Program-made: the position numbers and the translations under genes
Shown here: positions 34,920 to 43,793 of the stretch, one piece after another
Position numbering within the stretch: position 1 is the stretch's first letter
Layout of the letters: the number at the start of each line of letters is the position of its first letter
The notes under the pieces: model-generated
What the model saw: only the letters and a program-made list of their open reading frames with translations
Told to the model about the DNA's origin: nothing
The model's database searches: none
Source of the DNA: Candidatus Thorarchaeota archaeon
GTDB taxonomy: Archaea; Asgardarchaeota; Thorarchaeia; Thorarchaeales; Thorarchaeaceae
NCBI GenBank assembly: GCA_004524445.1
Contig: SDNP01000007.1
Span: forward strand, 1 to 64,000
DNA: 64,000 bases
Reading direction: 5' to 3'

Positions 34920-35270
34920 ATGGGAGGCATAGTCGACGAAGTGATTCACGCTTTCCGCGTTATAGGTCGTCGAGGTCTTACCGTCGAACAGTTGACTAAG
35001 CAATTGGATTCCGACACTAATGAAATAGCATCAACAATAAAACAATTGATAACGGAGAAACGTATTATGGAAAAAGCTGAATCGAAGGAGGCTAGATACT
35101 TCCTGAGAACACTTATGGATAACGAACAAGGCCAAGGCGGCATTGGCGACCTCGATGGGTGTCCCTGTTTCCACTGCCTCAAGATTGGTAAATGTGGAAT
35201 ACGACAACCAGACTCGCCAGTTGCCTGCCGCGAATTAGATCAGTGGATGGAGAGCTCAGATTCTAACTAG
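34920..35270 (+). CDS. TFE-beta / RPC39-like winged-helix protein with C-terminal Cys cluster
   Basis: A 116-residue protein. The N-terminal winged helix (about residues 5-65) contains IGRRGLTVEQLTKQLDSD, and the C-terminal part has CPCFHCLKIGKCG with a further Cys at VAC, the arrangement that holds a 4Fe-4S cluster in archaeal TFE-beta (hRPC39 homologue). TFE-beta pairs with TFE-alpha to assist DNA opening by RNA polymerase. AAAGGT lies seven bases upstream of the ATG at 34920, so I prefer it to 34914 and the GTG at 34896. It follows srp19 and gar1 on the same strand. Confidence 0.82.
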   Translation: MGGIVDEVIHAFRVIGRRGLTVEQLTKQLDSDTNEIASTIKQLITEKRIMEKAESKEARYFLRTLMDNEQGQGGIGDLDGCPCFHCLKIGKCGIRQPDSPVACRELDQWMESSDSN

Positions 35271-35290
35271 TATACAGTCTATGGGATGGT

Positions 35291-35878
35291 CTAATTCTTT
35301 TTCGGACCAATAGCGAGAAGATAAATCTCGGCACTTGTTTTCCTCGAGGCATCGGGCTTCACAAGTTTAACTGAATTATAAGATTTCCTAGTTGCCGTCA
35401 TAAACTCTCTAAACCCTCGCCCCTCAAAGACCTTAGTCAAGACCTTTCCATTTTTTTCCAAGAGCTTATGTCCTATTTCGAGCGTAATTCTCGCCAAGTC
35501 AAGTTGCCTTGCCACATCAATATCCCAGTGACCCGAAACATTCGGAGAACAATCCGATAAGATAAGGTCTGCGGAGCCCCTAGTGAGTTGTTCAATCTTT
35601 TCGAGAGTGGTGTCCTCAGTTATATCTCCTTTAACAAATTTCACTCCTGGTAGAGGTGCCATTGGATTGATGTCTACGGCTACTATTTCCATAGTCCGAT
35701 CCTTCTCACGCAAAACCTGCGTCCACCCCCCAGGGCTGCTACACAGTTCTACAACCACATTAACCCCCTCTAGCAACTTGTACTTTCTAATCATTTGCTT
35801 GAGTTTAAATGCTGATCTTGCCCGGTATCCTTGTTTCTTAGCCTGTCTGTAATATTGGTCCTTTCTCGGTCTAGGCAT
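35291..35878 (-). CDS. rlmE: RlmE/FtsJ-family rRNA 2'-O-methyltransferase
   Basis: A 195-residue SAM-dependent methyltransferase. The K-D-K-E tetrad is visible: Lys in RSAFKLKQM, Asp in SDCSPNVSG, Lys in VLTKVFEG and Glu in SAEIYLLA; VELCSSPGGWTQVL is the SAM-binding loop. It methylates a ribose in large-subunit rRNA (Um2552 in E. coli terms). The start is four bases after the trm1 stop on the same strand, so the two are likely co-transcribed. Confidence 0.95.
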   Translation of the reverse strand: MPRPRKDQYYRQAKKQGYRARSAFKLKQMIRKYKLLEGVNVVVELCSSPGGWTQVLREKDRTMEIVAVDINPMAPLPGVKFVKGDITEDTTLEKIEQLTRGSADLILSDCSPNVSGHWDIDVARQLDLARITLEIGHKLLEKNGKVLTKVFEGRGFREFMTATRKSYNSVKLVKPDASRKTSAEIYLLAIGPKKN

Positions 35879-35882
35879 TTTC

Positions 35883-37085
35883 TCATCTCTCTCCTAGAAT
35901 GCTTTTTATAACCTTCACGACTTCTTTCACGGTGGCATTGGTTCTAATGGCTGTAGGTTTGAAATGTGACCTGACACACTTGTAGCCCCTTTCTTCGAGG
36001 GATTTGATTACATCGTCTTGCTTAGGTGGGGGCCAGGAATAGATATCACACATTTGATGTATATCTAAATAGAACTCCTGTATTGATGATTCTTGCGTGA
36101 TGAGATTCAACATCAGTTTAGTCCTCCTACTAATTGAATTCTTATGCTCCTCCATAGTTTCCGCTGTTTGCGTAACAAACTCCGGGTCCTGGATGGAGCC
36201 AATCCACATTGGTCCTGCAACCTCAACTTTGTCGGGGCAGCCGGATCTAATATGCCGGAACTCTGAAGCTCTCTTCAATGCTAGAAGAGGTATTACATCC
36301 CATGCCATGCAATGCCTGCAATACCTTACTAATCCGATTCTTTCTGAATCTTGATTCCCCTCGCTTTTGCTAGCCTTTGTTTCTATCCATACTCGGATGT
36401 AGTGGTCTGTACTGAGAGATAGTATTGGTGATATCGAGAAGTCATTCATTCCCGCGACGGAGAATGCGCTACCAATTACCAGTCTAAGAGCTAACTCGTG
36501 TACAAATGGTGCCCTAATTGATATCCCGCCATACTTCCTTAGTGCTACTCTGGGATATACTCCACAAAGTGCTGGCATATCGGTAGCAGTAATACCAATG
36601 AGCCCTCTGCGGGGGTTAATCCCTTGAATGGCTGCATTGAGGAACGGATTTGGGTTGCCAAACGGGTCAATATCTATGAAATCAAAACGCTTGCCCCTAC
36701 TCTCTGTGAGAAGAAGAATTCTTGCATCCCCTAAGATGACCTGTGCCCTTTCATCAAATCCATTTGATGCTACATTTCTCTCTGCAATCTCTACGGCTTC
36801 TGAATTGGTATCAAACATGACGGAGTGAAAATCACCCTTTACTTCATTCAAATAACGGAGGCTTCTAATGCCTGAGCCTGTGAGCGGCTCGCAAATTAGA
36901 TCCACCTGGTTGGTTTTGCAGTATGTGTCAAGAACTAGGACCGACAGGTCTCTATTGATTCTCATTCGTGGATTGTAAAACACTGGCATATCTGAAGTGG
37001 GTTGCCCCTTCTTTGAACTATAATGGTCTACATCTGCACTCAGGAAAGTCGTCTTTCCCTCTTGATATTCCTTCAGAACGGTCAT
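35883..37085 (-). CDS. trm1: tRNA (guanine26-N2)-dimethyltransferase Trm1
   Basis: A 400-residue Trm1. VFYNPRMRINRDLSVL, the SAM motif EPLTGSGIRSLRYLNE, FIDIDPFGNPNPFLNAA (the DPFG catalytic motif) and GITATDMPALCG are in the expected order; CRHCMAW gives a possible zinc site in the C-terminal domain. It dimethylates G26 of tRNA. The frame reaches 37103 through a TTG, but the ATG at 37085 begins the protein. Confidence 0.96.
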   Translation of the reverse strand: MTVLKEYQEGKTTFLSADVDHYSSKKGQPTSDMPVFYNPRMRINRDLSVLVLDTYCKTNQVDLICEPLTGSGIRSLRYLNEVKGDFHSVMFDTNSEAVEIAERNVASNGFDERAQVILGDARILLLTESRGKRFDFIDIDPFGNPNPFLNAAIQGINPRRGLIGITATDMPALCGVYPRVALRKYGGISIRAPFVHELALRLVIGSAFSVAGMNDFSISPILSLSTDHYIRVWIETKASKSEGNQDSERIGLVRYCRHCMAWDVIPLLALKRASEFRHIRSGCPDKVEVAGPMWIGSIQDPEFVTQTAETMEEHKNSISRRTKLMLNLITQESSIQEFYLDIHQMCDIYSWPPPKQDDVIKSLEERGYKCVRSHFKPTAIRTNATVKEVVKVIKSILGER

Positions 37086-37220
37086 GAAACAAGATGAACT
37101 CAATATTCACTCTAATAAGGCAATAGGCTCGGCCTATACCAGCATAGCATAACCTCTAAGTGGGAATCATTATGTGTGCTGGATATGCTTGGGATTGTTG
37201 GTCCCTAGTTGGTGATAATG

Positions 37221-37697
37221 ATGACAACGAAAGTGAAAATCGAAACGAAATACGGGGCTATAATTGCAGAGCTATGGGCTGATGAAGCTATGAATACTGT
37301 GAAGAATTTTGTATCTCTTGCACAGAGCGGATATTATGATAATCTCACTTTTCATCGTGTTGTTGATAATTTTGTTGTACAAGGTGGCGACCCTCAAGGA
37401 ACTGGAACCGGCGGACCTGGGTATAGGATTCCATGTGAAACAAAAGGCGAAAACCAAGTTCACGTTGATGGGGCATTCTCTATGGCCCATGCGGGGCAAG
37501 ATACCGGTGGTAGTCAGTTCTTTATCGTTCTGAATTCGGACAATTGTAGCCATCTTGATGGCAGACACACTGTATTTGGCAAGACTATTGAAGGAATGGA
37601 TGTAGTTAGGAAAATTAAACAAGGTGACAAGATGCTCAAAGTGGAAGTCTTAGAGATTGACCCAACCATTGAAGCGCATGAGCTCCAAAAACTATGA
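37221..37697 (+). CDS. Cyclophilin-type peptidyl-prolyl isomerase
   Basis: A 158-residue cyclophilin. FHRVVDNFVVQGGDPQGTGTGG, SMAHAGQDTGGSQFFI and DGRHTVFGK carry the catalytic Arg and the substrate-binding residues. No signal peptide, so it folds cytoplasmic proteins. GGTGAT lies just upstream; the ATG at 37218 or 37221 is the start. Confidence 0.96.
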   Translation: MTTKVKIETKYGAIIAELWADEAMNTVKNFVSLAQSGYYDNLTFHRVVDNFVVQGGDPQGTGTGGPGYRIPCETKGENQVHVDGAFSMAHAGQDTGGSQFFIVLNSDNCSHLDGRHTVFGKTIEGMDVVRKIKQGDKMLKVEVLEIDPTIEAHELQKL

Positions 37698-37820
37698 CTG
37701 GATGAATCATCTTTGAGTGGATAATATTTCTAAGGCGGTACATAATACTCTGCAGATAGGGTGTCTAGGAAAAACGATATATAGCAGGCTATTTGGCATC
37801 GAGTTAAAGAGGCCAAATAA

Positions 37821-39959
37821 ATGTCCGAACTGATTTTCCTTTCAGTAAGTATAATTTCAGGCCTCCTTGCAATTTTCGTTGCTCTCTTCACTTTCAAAAA
37901 AGTGAAGAAATATGATGAGGGCGGCGAAAGAATGAGGGAGGTCAGTAGACTGATAGAGGAAGGTGCATATTCCTTTATCAAAATTCAATACAAGATTCTT
38001 GGAATTTTCACTGCGTTCCTTGCGGTAGTATTAGCCCTAGTTTTCGGAGATCTTGGAATCCCGATTGCAGTCTCGTACATTCTGGGGTCCCTCGCAAGCA
38101 TGGCAGCTGGATACGTAGGTATCATAATTGCTACTATTGCAAACAGACGAACTGCGGCTGCTGCTGCATCTGGTGGGCTAAATCCCGCATTCAATGTGGC
38201 ATTCAAAGCAGGCTCTGTTATGGGACTCATGATTGCGGGAATTGCACTTGCTGGTCTAGGGTTGCTCTATATACTCTGGGACCTGATATTTCCTGCACTC
38301 ACAACCATACGCCTTTGGGAAATTGTGACTGGCTTTTCATTCGGAGCTAGCACTGTGGCTCTCTTCGCGAAAGCAGGTGGCGGAATCTATACCAAAACTG
38401 CAGACCTTGCAGCTGATATTGTTGGCAAGATTGAGCGTCACATCCCCGAAGACGATCCTCGGAATCCTGCTGCAATTGCTGATGCAGTTGGCGACAACGT
38501 TGGGGACGTTGCTGGTACCGGAGCTGATATTTTCGATAGCAATGTTGCAGCTATTCTTGCAGCCGCGATATTAGGTGCCGCAATCGATGCTGTATTCGCT
38601 CCAGTTGCTCCCTTTGGACTCCTTCCTCTGATGATAGCTGGTCTGGGTACCCTTGCATCGGTTATCGGTGTATTTTTTGTTAGAGTTGATGAAACAGCAG
38701 ACACAGATCCCGGTCCAATATTGAATCGTGGAACCTATCTGACCACTATCTTGTTTGCTATTTTCACCGTGACAATCACATGGATAATGGGCATTGATTT
38801 ACTCATTGCTGGAGCGGCTATTCTGGGACTATTTACGGGGGTCATTATTGGATTTACTTCTGATGTTTTTACGAACGATCGAGGAATCGGTTTCTTCAAA
38901 CCTGTACCCAATATGGTCGAATCTGCTCAAAAGAGCGCGGCAAATCTAATACTCTCAGGATACTCTTATGGTCTTCTAAGTGCAGTCCCCTCAGTCATCA
39001 TGATTGCGGCTGCATTAGTTGGTTCTTTCCTTCTTGGTTCCAGTGCGACTAGTATTGGACTCGGGACCTGGCAGGGTGGAATATACGCTGTATCAATCGC
39101 TGCCGTAGGACTGTTATCAACTAACGGTATGATAATGAGTTCCGATGCATATGGCCCCATTGTAGATAATGCCAGAGGCGTCATTGAACAGGCCGATGCT
39201 GGGGAACAGGCTGTCGTAGATTGTGATAAACTGGATGCCAGCGGAAATACAGCAAAAGCAATTACAAAGGGCTTTGCTATTGGAGCATCAGCAATATCCG
39301 TGCTGGCTCTCTTTTCTGCATTTCTTGAGTCAGCAAGACCAATCATTGGTTATATTCCCATTGTAGACCTATCAAGTCCTTTCATTCTCGCTGGAGCCTT
39401 CATTGGGTCACTAGTACCTGCAGTGTTCTCCGCCATCCTCATTCTTGGAGTGGGGCGCAACTCGGAGCGCATGATTGCAGAAATCCGCCGCCAGTTCAAG
39501 AGTGACCCAGGTATTCTTGAGGGCACTTCAAAGCCGGACTATGAGAAGTGCATTGCGATTGCAACTTCAGGTGCCTTACGTGAACTGCTACCTGGCACAA
39601 TCCTTGCTATTGTGATAACAATAATCACAGGTATAATCCTCGGCATCGAAGCACTTGCAGGGTATCTTGGTGGAGCTGTTCTAGTTGGTCTGTCAATGGC
39701 ATTACTCATGTCAAACTCCGGTGGAGCATGGGACAATGCTAAGAAAATCATTGAATCCCCAGAATCGCCTATTTTGCCTGACGATCCTGGATATCAAGAG
39801 GTTCATGACAATGCGGTGCTTGGTGACATGGTTGGAGACCCCTTCAAAGATACTGCGGGACCATCTATCAATACGCTGCTAGTGGTTATCTCATTGACAT
39901 CCACTCTGTTTCTCCCAGTGATTGCAGCACTAAATATTGCTCTCTCAGCTCTATTCTAG
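37821..39959 (+). CDS. hppA: Membrane-bound proton-pumping pyrophosphatase (K+-independent type)
   Basis: A 712-residue protein with about 16 membrane helices that couples pyrophosphate hydrolysis to H+ transport. Active-site loops: TADLAADIVGKIE, ADAVGDNVGDVAGTGAD, GPIVDNARGVIEQ and MVGDPFKDTAGPSINTLL. In the loop DASGNTAKAITKG the residue after GNTA is Lys, where K+-dependent enzymes have Ala, so this should be K+-independent. It would recover energy from the pyrophosphate made by the AMP-forming acetyl-CoA synthetase at 45277. A TATA-like GATATATA (about 37777-37785) and GAGG support the start. Confidence 0.96.
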   Translation: MSELIFLSVSIISGLLAIFVALFTFKKVKKYDEGGERMREVSRLIEEGAYSFIKIQYKILGIFTAFLAVVLALVFGDLGIPIAVSYILGSLASMAAGYVGIIIATIANRRTAAAAASGGLNPAFNVAFKAGSVMGLMIAGIALAGLGLLYILWDLIFPALTTIRLWEIVTGFSFGASTVALFAKAGGGIYTKTADLAADIVGKIERHIPEDDPRNPAAIADAVGDNVGDVAGTGADIFDSNVAAILAAAILGAAIDAVFAPVAPFGLLPLMIAGLGTLASVIGVFFVRVDETADTDPGPILNRGTYLTTILFAIFTVTITWIMGIDLLIAGAAILGLFTGVIIGFTSDVFTNDRGIGFFKPVPNMVESAQKSAANLILSGYSYGLLSAVPSVIMIAAALVGSFLLGSSATSIGLGTWQGGIYAVSIAAVGLLSTNGMIMSSDAYGPIVDNARGVIEQADAGEQAVVDCDKLDASGNTAKAITKGFAIGASAISVLALFSAFLESARPIIGYIPIVDLSSPFILAGAFIGSLVPAVFSAILILGVGRNSERMIAEIRRQFKSDPGILEGTSKPDYEKCIAIATSGALRELLPGTILAIVITIITGIILGIEALAGYLGGAVLVGLSMALLMSNSGGAWDNAKKIIESPESPILPDDPGYQEVHDNAVLGDMVGDPFKDTAGPSINTLLVVISLTSTLFLPVIAALNIALSALF

Positions 39960-39975
39960 TAGATTCGAGAGCAAA

Positions 39976-39999
39976 GGACGACTCCACAAGGAGTCGTCC
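39976..39999 (+). terminator. Perfect 10-bp hairpin between hppA and the TIM-barrel gene
   Basis: GGACGACTCC (39976-39985) and GGAGTCGTCC (39990-39999) with a 4-base loop. There is no T-run; instead the GAGG ribosome binding site and a run of nine A residues leading to the next ATG follow at once. It may end hppA transcripts, protect their 3' end, or shape translation of the next gene. Confidence 0.5.
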
Positions 40000-40019
40000 C
40001 CTCACAGAGGAAAAAAAAA

Positions 40020-40907
40020 ATGCGTTTTGGGATTGTTCCACTGGAATTTCGACCTGCTGTTGAGAAGATTGTAGTAGATGGTGTGCCTGATTTCTCTAGA
40101 TTTGATATTGTTCAGATAGTAGAGCAGGCTTTAGACATTGCTCACATAAGTGTCATTGAAGTAACCATGGACATCGCTCACATTATTCCAGATTCGCTGG
40201 GAGATGAGGAAATCGATCGGCTGATTGAACTGAAAGATGAATACGGGCATTCATACACCGCTCATCTTCCTCTTTGGTCGGTAGAACCTGCGACATTCAA
40301 TCAGCAGATTAGAAAAGCCAGTGTAGACACCATCGTCCAGTCAATAGAACTTGCTCAACCACTTGAACCAGAATTCTATGTCCTCCACTCTACCGGGGCC
40401 TTAGCATCAGAATTCTCTCATCTGGAGTTTCCATCTGCGATGCAGGATGTGATTTCGGCTGCACTAGCAGGATTCTCGGCAAACAGTGTAGAAGAGATTC
40501 TAACACAATCCGAAATCGACTCCCGGAAACTAGCAATAGAAAATATTGAATTTCCCTTTGAATTTACTCTCCAAGTCGCAGAAGAATACGACACATCGAT
40601 ATGCTTTGATACAGGACATCTGCTTGCAAGATTTTCAGGTGATGAAGATGTTGTTGATTTCTATACGCAGCATAAAGACATCATTACTGAGATTCATCTT
40701 AATGATGGAAGCTACTTGGAAAAGCATGGTGTGAAAATTGTCGATGACCATCTTGCTCTGGGTGAAGGTCAGATGCCAGTCAAAGCATTCCTTACAGAGC
40801 TTGTTATGGATGATTTCAACGGCCCGCTAATTTTCGAGCTAACTACTGAGGAAGTCTTACAATCGCTAACCCTAATCGAGCGAGAAGTCCCACAAGCCTT
40901 GAATTGA
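40020..40907 (+). CDS. Sugar isomerase / AP endonuclease-2-type TIM-barrel protein
   Basis: A 295-residue protein of the xylose-isomerase-like TIM barrel superfamily (AP_endonuc_2). Metal-ligand motifs are recognisable: YVLHSTG, LAIENIEFP, ICFDTGHLL, EIHLNDGS and LALGEGQMP, giving the His, Glu, Asp, His and Glu of the three-metal site or sugar-isomerase site. Whether it is endonuclease IV-like or a sugar epimerase is not clear. The start is supported by GAGG; a 9-A run separates the two. Confidence 0.8.
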   Translation: MRFGIVPLEFRPAVEKIVVDGVPDFSRFDIVQIVEQALDIAHISVIEVTMDIAHIIPDSLGDEEIDRLIELKDEYGHSYTAHLPLWSVEPATFNQQIRKASVDTIVQSIELAQPLEPEFYVLHSTGALASEFSHLEFPSAMQDVISAALAGFSANSVEEILTQSEIDSRKLAIENIEFPFEFTLQVAEEYDTSICFDTGHLLARFSGDEDVVDFYTQHKDIITEIHLNDGSYLEKHGVKIVDDHLALGEGQMPVKAFLTELVMDDFNGPLIFELTTEEVLQSLTLIEREVPQALN

Positions 40908-41000
40908 TGGATATACCCTGACTATCTTCGACTACTGTTGAGTGCAACGTCACAACGTTTTTATCATCTTTAGCCGTGCAAGAGCCCGTAACAACTATCT

Positions 41001-41110
41001 GGGCCCGTGGCATAGACTGGTTATTGCACCGCTCTGATATGCGGGCGAGAGTCATAATCGCCCCCTCCGAGAGGCGGGGGCCGAGTGTTCAAATCACTCC
41101 GGGCCCACCA
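41001..41110 (+). tRNA. tRNA-Ile (GAT) with a 37/38 intron of about 32 nt
   Basis: Acceptor GGGCCCG (41001-41007)/CGGGCCC (41100-41106), A73 and encoded CCA (41108-41110). Anticodon GAT at 41036-41038 and A37 at 41039. The 3' half resumes near A38 (41072) with GGCGG pairing to CCGCT, variable loop GGGCC and T-arm GAGTG-TTCAAAT-CACTC. The intervening 41040-41071 has its own stem GGGCGA/TCGCCC, as expected of a splicing-endonuclease substrate. Exact intron ends may shift by one or two bases. Confidence 0.88.
41040..41071 (+). other. Predicted archaeal tRNA intron
   Basis: Placed at the canonical 37/38 site of tRNA-Ile. Contains a 6-bp stem GGGCGA (41043-41048)/TCGCCC (41058-41063). Removal would be by the bulge-helix-bulge endonuclease. 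Boundaries by eye. Confidence 0.7.
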
Positions 41111-41217
41111 CTTCCTTTCTGATGGCTCATTTCCCTCGATAACACCGGGATGCGCATTGATTATATCCGTGCAGTCATATGTCCTGTTTAGATAATTGTG
41201 CTGTTCATTGATTTGCC

Positions 41218-41682
41218 ATGAGTCCCAATGACAAAGAGAACTCAGATTTTGAAAATCTTACCAGCAGATTAGAAGAAAGACTATCTGGTGATACCCACAA
41301 CAGTTTTGCTAATGGTCAGCTAAATGAAATACGGTCGGATAATAACTCGTTGGTCATTGACAAGTATAGAACCTCATTACTACTCATCTATCGAAATCAA
41401 TGTCCTTATTGTAAGCAGCTCATGCCAAAATTAGCAGAGCTTGCCAAAGACTATCGGTCTCAAGTCTTTTTCGCAAAGATAAACATAGATACCAATAGAG
41501 ATGTTGCGGAAAGATTTCACGTACTGGGAGTTCCATTAGTCATTGCTCTGAAGAAGGGACACCCAGTGGATCGTATCGAAGGACTTCGCAATATTGCGGT
41601 TTATGATGATTGGATAAACCAAATCCATAGAGGCATCAGGCCAACGAATTTCGAAAAGGGTTCTCTAAGCAAATTGGAATAA
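41218..41682 (+). CDS. Thioredoxin-like protein
   Basis: A 154-residue protein with an unusual N-terminal extension of about 50 residues (polar, Asn/Glu-rich), then a thioredoxin fold: LLLIYRNQCPYCKQLMPKLAE with the redox motif CPYC, FAKINIDTNRDVAERFHVLGVPLVIAL with the cis-Pro, and a closing helix. The CPYC motif is typical of glutaredoxins, while the overall layout is thioredoxin. No signal peptide. Probably a cytoplasmic dithiol reductant. Confidence 0.88.
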   Translation: MSPNDKENSDFENLTSRLEERLSGDTHNSFANGQLNEIRSDNNSLVIDKYRTSLLLIYRNQCPYCKQLMPKLAELAKDYRSQVFFAKINIDTNRDVAERFHVLGVPLVIALKKGHPVDRIEGLRNIAVYDDWINQIHRGIRPTNFEKGSLSKLE

Positions 41683-41726
41683 CACGTGGGCAAAATCTCT
41701 TGGAACTAACTGTCGCCTATGCATAT

Positions 41727-43616
41727 CTACAGCTTCAGAGTGAATACGTATTCCTCATCAGCCATTGATAGTTTGCTTTCAACCACTTTTCCGGTCTTAT
41801 GTAAGAATCGAATCATGGGTTGATTTCGTGGATGCACGTATGCTATGAATGCATCTACTCCTTTGCTCTTTGCTATGCGCATAAGATGGTTGAGCAAGAA
41901 TGTGCCAATACCCTTGTCCTGATACTCGTCTTGAATGACGATAGCAAACTCCGCTTGGTTTGTGTTTCGATTGAGCAGATACCTTCCAGCACCAATTATC
42001 TTCTCCGTTTCACCCTCCCTATCAGGATGAATGACTGCAACAATGGACACATCACGATCTTGGTCTACATCATAAAAGTCCTGTAAAGTCTGTCTTCGAA
42101 GGCTTCTAAGCGGAGTCAGGAAGCGGAAGAATATGGACTCCTCTGATAAGTCATAGAAGAGCTCCTTGATTCTGTCGGAATCATCAGGCCTGATTAATCT
42201 GAAGTGGACATTGATATCCCCTCCCTCGGGTCCTTGGAAGGTTTCTTGAGTTTCATATTCCGAAGCAAAGTAGGTTCCTGTCACTTTGAAGGGCACCTGA
42301 TCTTCGAAGACATACCTCATGTTCTTTGCTGCTTCCAGAAGTTCATTTCTGAAATCAGGGTGGGCAATAGCTATTAGTGAGAGTACCCGTTCTCGAATGG
42401 TTTCCCCGTGTAATGTTGCTAGACCATACTCCGTGATAACCACATCAACGTCTCCCCGGGTTGTTACAACTCCAGCCCCCTCACTTAGTCTTGGCACTAT
42501 TCTGGAAACCTGTCCATCCATAGCAGTTGAACGCATACAGATGATGGCTTTTCCGTTGATAGATCTCTCTGCACCACGAATGAAGTCCACCTGACCGCCA
42601 ATTCCGCTGTAGAATTTATGACCTATTGAGTCTGCACATACTTGACCAGTGAGATCAATTTCCAAGGCTGAGTTGATTGCTATCATCTTTCTATTCTGAC
42701 CAATTATATACGGATCGTTGACGTATGCCGTGTCGCGGAACTCAAACATCGGGTTATCGTCGATATACTCGTAAAGCTTCTTTGATCCCATGGCAAAACT
42801 TGCAATCACTTTGTCCTTGTTGATACTCTTTTTCCGATTATTGACAATTCCATTCTGTATTAGTGGAATAAGACTATCACTGAACATTTCTGTGTGGATG
42901 CCAAGGTCCTGAACACCCGTTTCTTGTAGACTATCACAAACTGCTTGTGGGAGGGCGCCGATACCGAGTTCCAGTGTAGATTCGTTTTCAATTAAGCGTG
43001 CCACATAAGCCCCGATTTGGTCAATAGTTTTCCCGCCTGGTTCTCCCTCAAATTCCCGTAGAGGCTCGTTATACGGTACCAAATAATCGATATCTCTGAC
43101 ATTGAAAAAAGAATCCCCATGAGTTATGGGCATCTTTTCATTTACTTGGGCAATGACTAGATCCGCACTCTCTGCTGCTGATTTTGTAATATCAACTGAG
43201 ATACCCAGAGAACAATATCCGTGTTCGTCGGGTGGACTTACTTGAATGAGAGCTACATCAAGAGGCATTCTTCTTGATCGAAATAGAGTTGGAATTTCAG
43301 AAAGCATCATTGGCGTATAATCAGCTCTTCCCTCAGCTACGGCCTCCCTTATGTTCTCAAATACAAAAAACGTATTGTGTCTATACTGTGCCTGAAATTC
43401 AGGGTCTGCTGAAGGAGTGTCTCCTAAAGTCAGAAGATGCACAATCTCGTTGTCAGACATATTCTCTGCATTCTTTGCTAGCTCTTGTACCAAATGATAG
43501 GGTACGCCGCAACCTGTACCAAGAAATATTCTAGTTCCGCGTCTAATCTTCTTGATAGCTGCAGGTGCATTCAAGACCTTCTTCTTGTATTTTTGCATCC
43601 ACTCTTCGGGGGCCAT
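41727..43616 (-). CDS. Acetyl-CoA hydrolase/CoA-transferase fused to a GNAT acetyltransferase
   Basis: A 629-residue fusion. Residues 1-440 are a family I CoA-transferase of the 4-hydroxybutyrate/acetyl-CoA hydrolase group: RIFLGTGCGVPYHL, VSPPDEHGYCSLG and the active-site Glu in GIHTEMFSD, then SGIGGQVDFIRGA. Residues 470-629 are a GNAT domain with the acetyl-CoA loop QDKGIGTFLLNHL. The fusion could acetylate its own or a neighbour enzyme or be regulated by acetyl-CoA. Beside it lie an OFA transporter and acetyl-CoA synthetase, suggesting acyl-CoA/carboxylate metabolism. The ATG at 43616 has GGTGA upstream. Confidence 0.9.
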   Translation of the reverse strand: MAPEEWMQKYKKKVLNAPAAIKKIRRGTRIFLGTGCGVPYHLVQELAKNAENMSDNEIVHLLTLGDTPSADPEFQAQYRHNTFFVFENIREAVAEGRADYTPMMLSEIPTLFRSRRMPLDVALIQVSPPDEHGYCSLGISVDITKSAAESADLVIAQVNEKMPITHGDSFFNVRDIDYLVPYNEPLREFEGEPGGKTIDQIGAYVARLIENESTLELGIGALPQAVCDSLQETGVQDLGIHTEMFSDSLIPLIQNGIVNNRKKSINKDKVIASFAMGSKKLYEYIDDNPMFEFRDTAYVNDPYIIGQNRKMIAINSALEIDLTGQVCADSIGHKFYSGIGGQVDFIRGAERSINGKAIICMRSTAMDGQVSRIVPRLSEGAGVVTTRGDVDVVITEYGLATLHGETIRERVLSLIAIAHPDFRNELLEAAKNMRYVFEDQVPFKVTGTYFASEYETQETFQGPEGGDINVHFRLIRPDDSDRIKELFYDLSEESIFFRFLTPLRSLRRQTLQDFYDVDQDRDVSIVAVIHPDREGETEKIIGAGRYLLNRNTNQAEFAIVIQDEYQDKGIGTFLLNHLMRIAKSKGVDAFIAYVHPRNQPMIRFLHKTGKVVESKLSMADEEYVFTLKL

Positions 43617-43793
43617 AATTGTACTCACCTGAGGGTCGTGCTACATCATTTACCTACCCCCTATATCTATTTCCAAATGCATGTCAACTCAAATGTCACA
43701 GTTGGCAATCTCGGAGATCCGTCGGAAGGCTTAAAGTACCGTTTTAGTCGCTGACGAGTTAACACAAGACAAACTCTATGGTGTGAAATAAAT

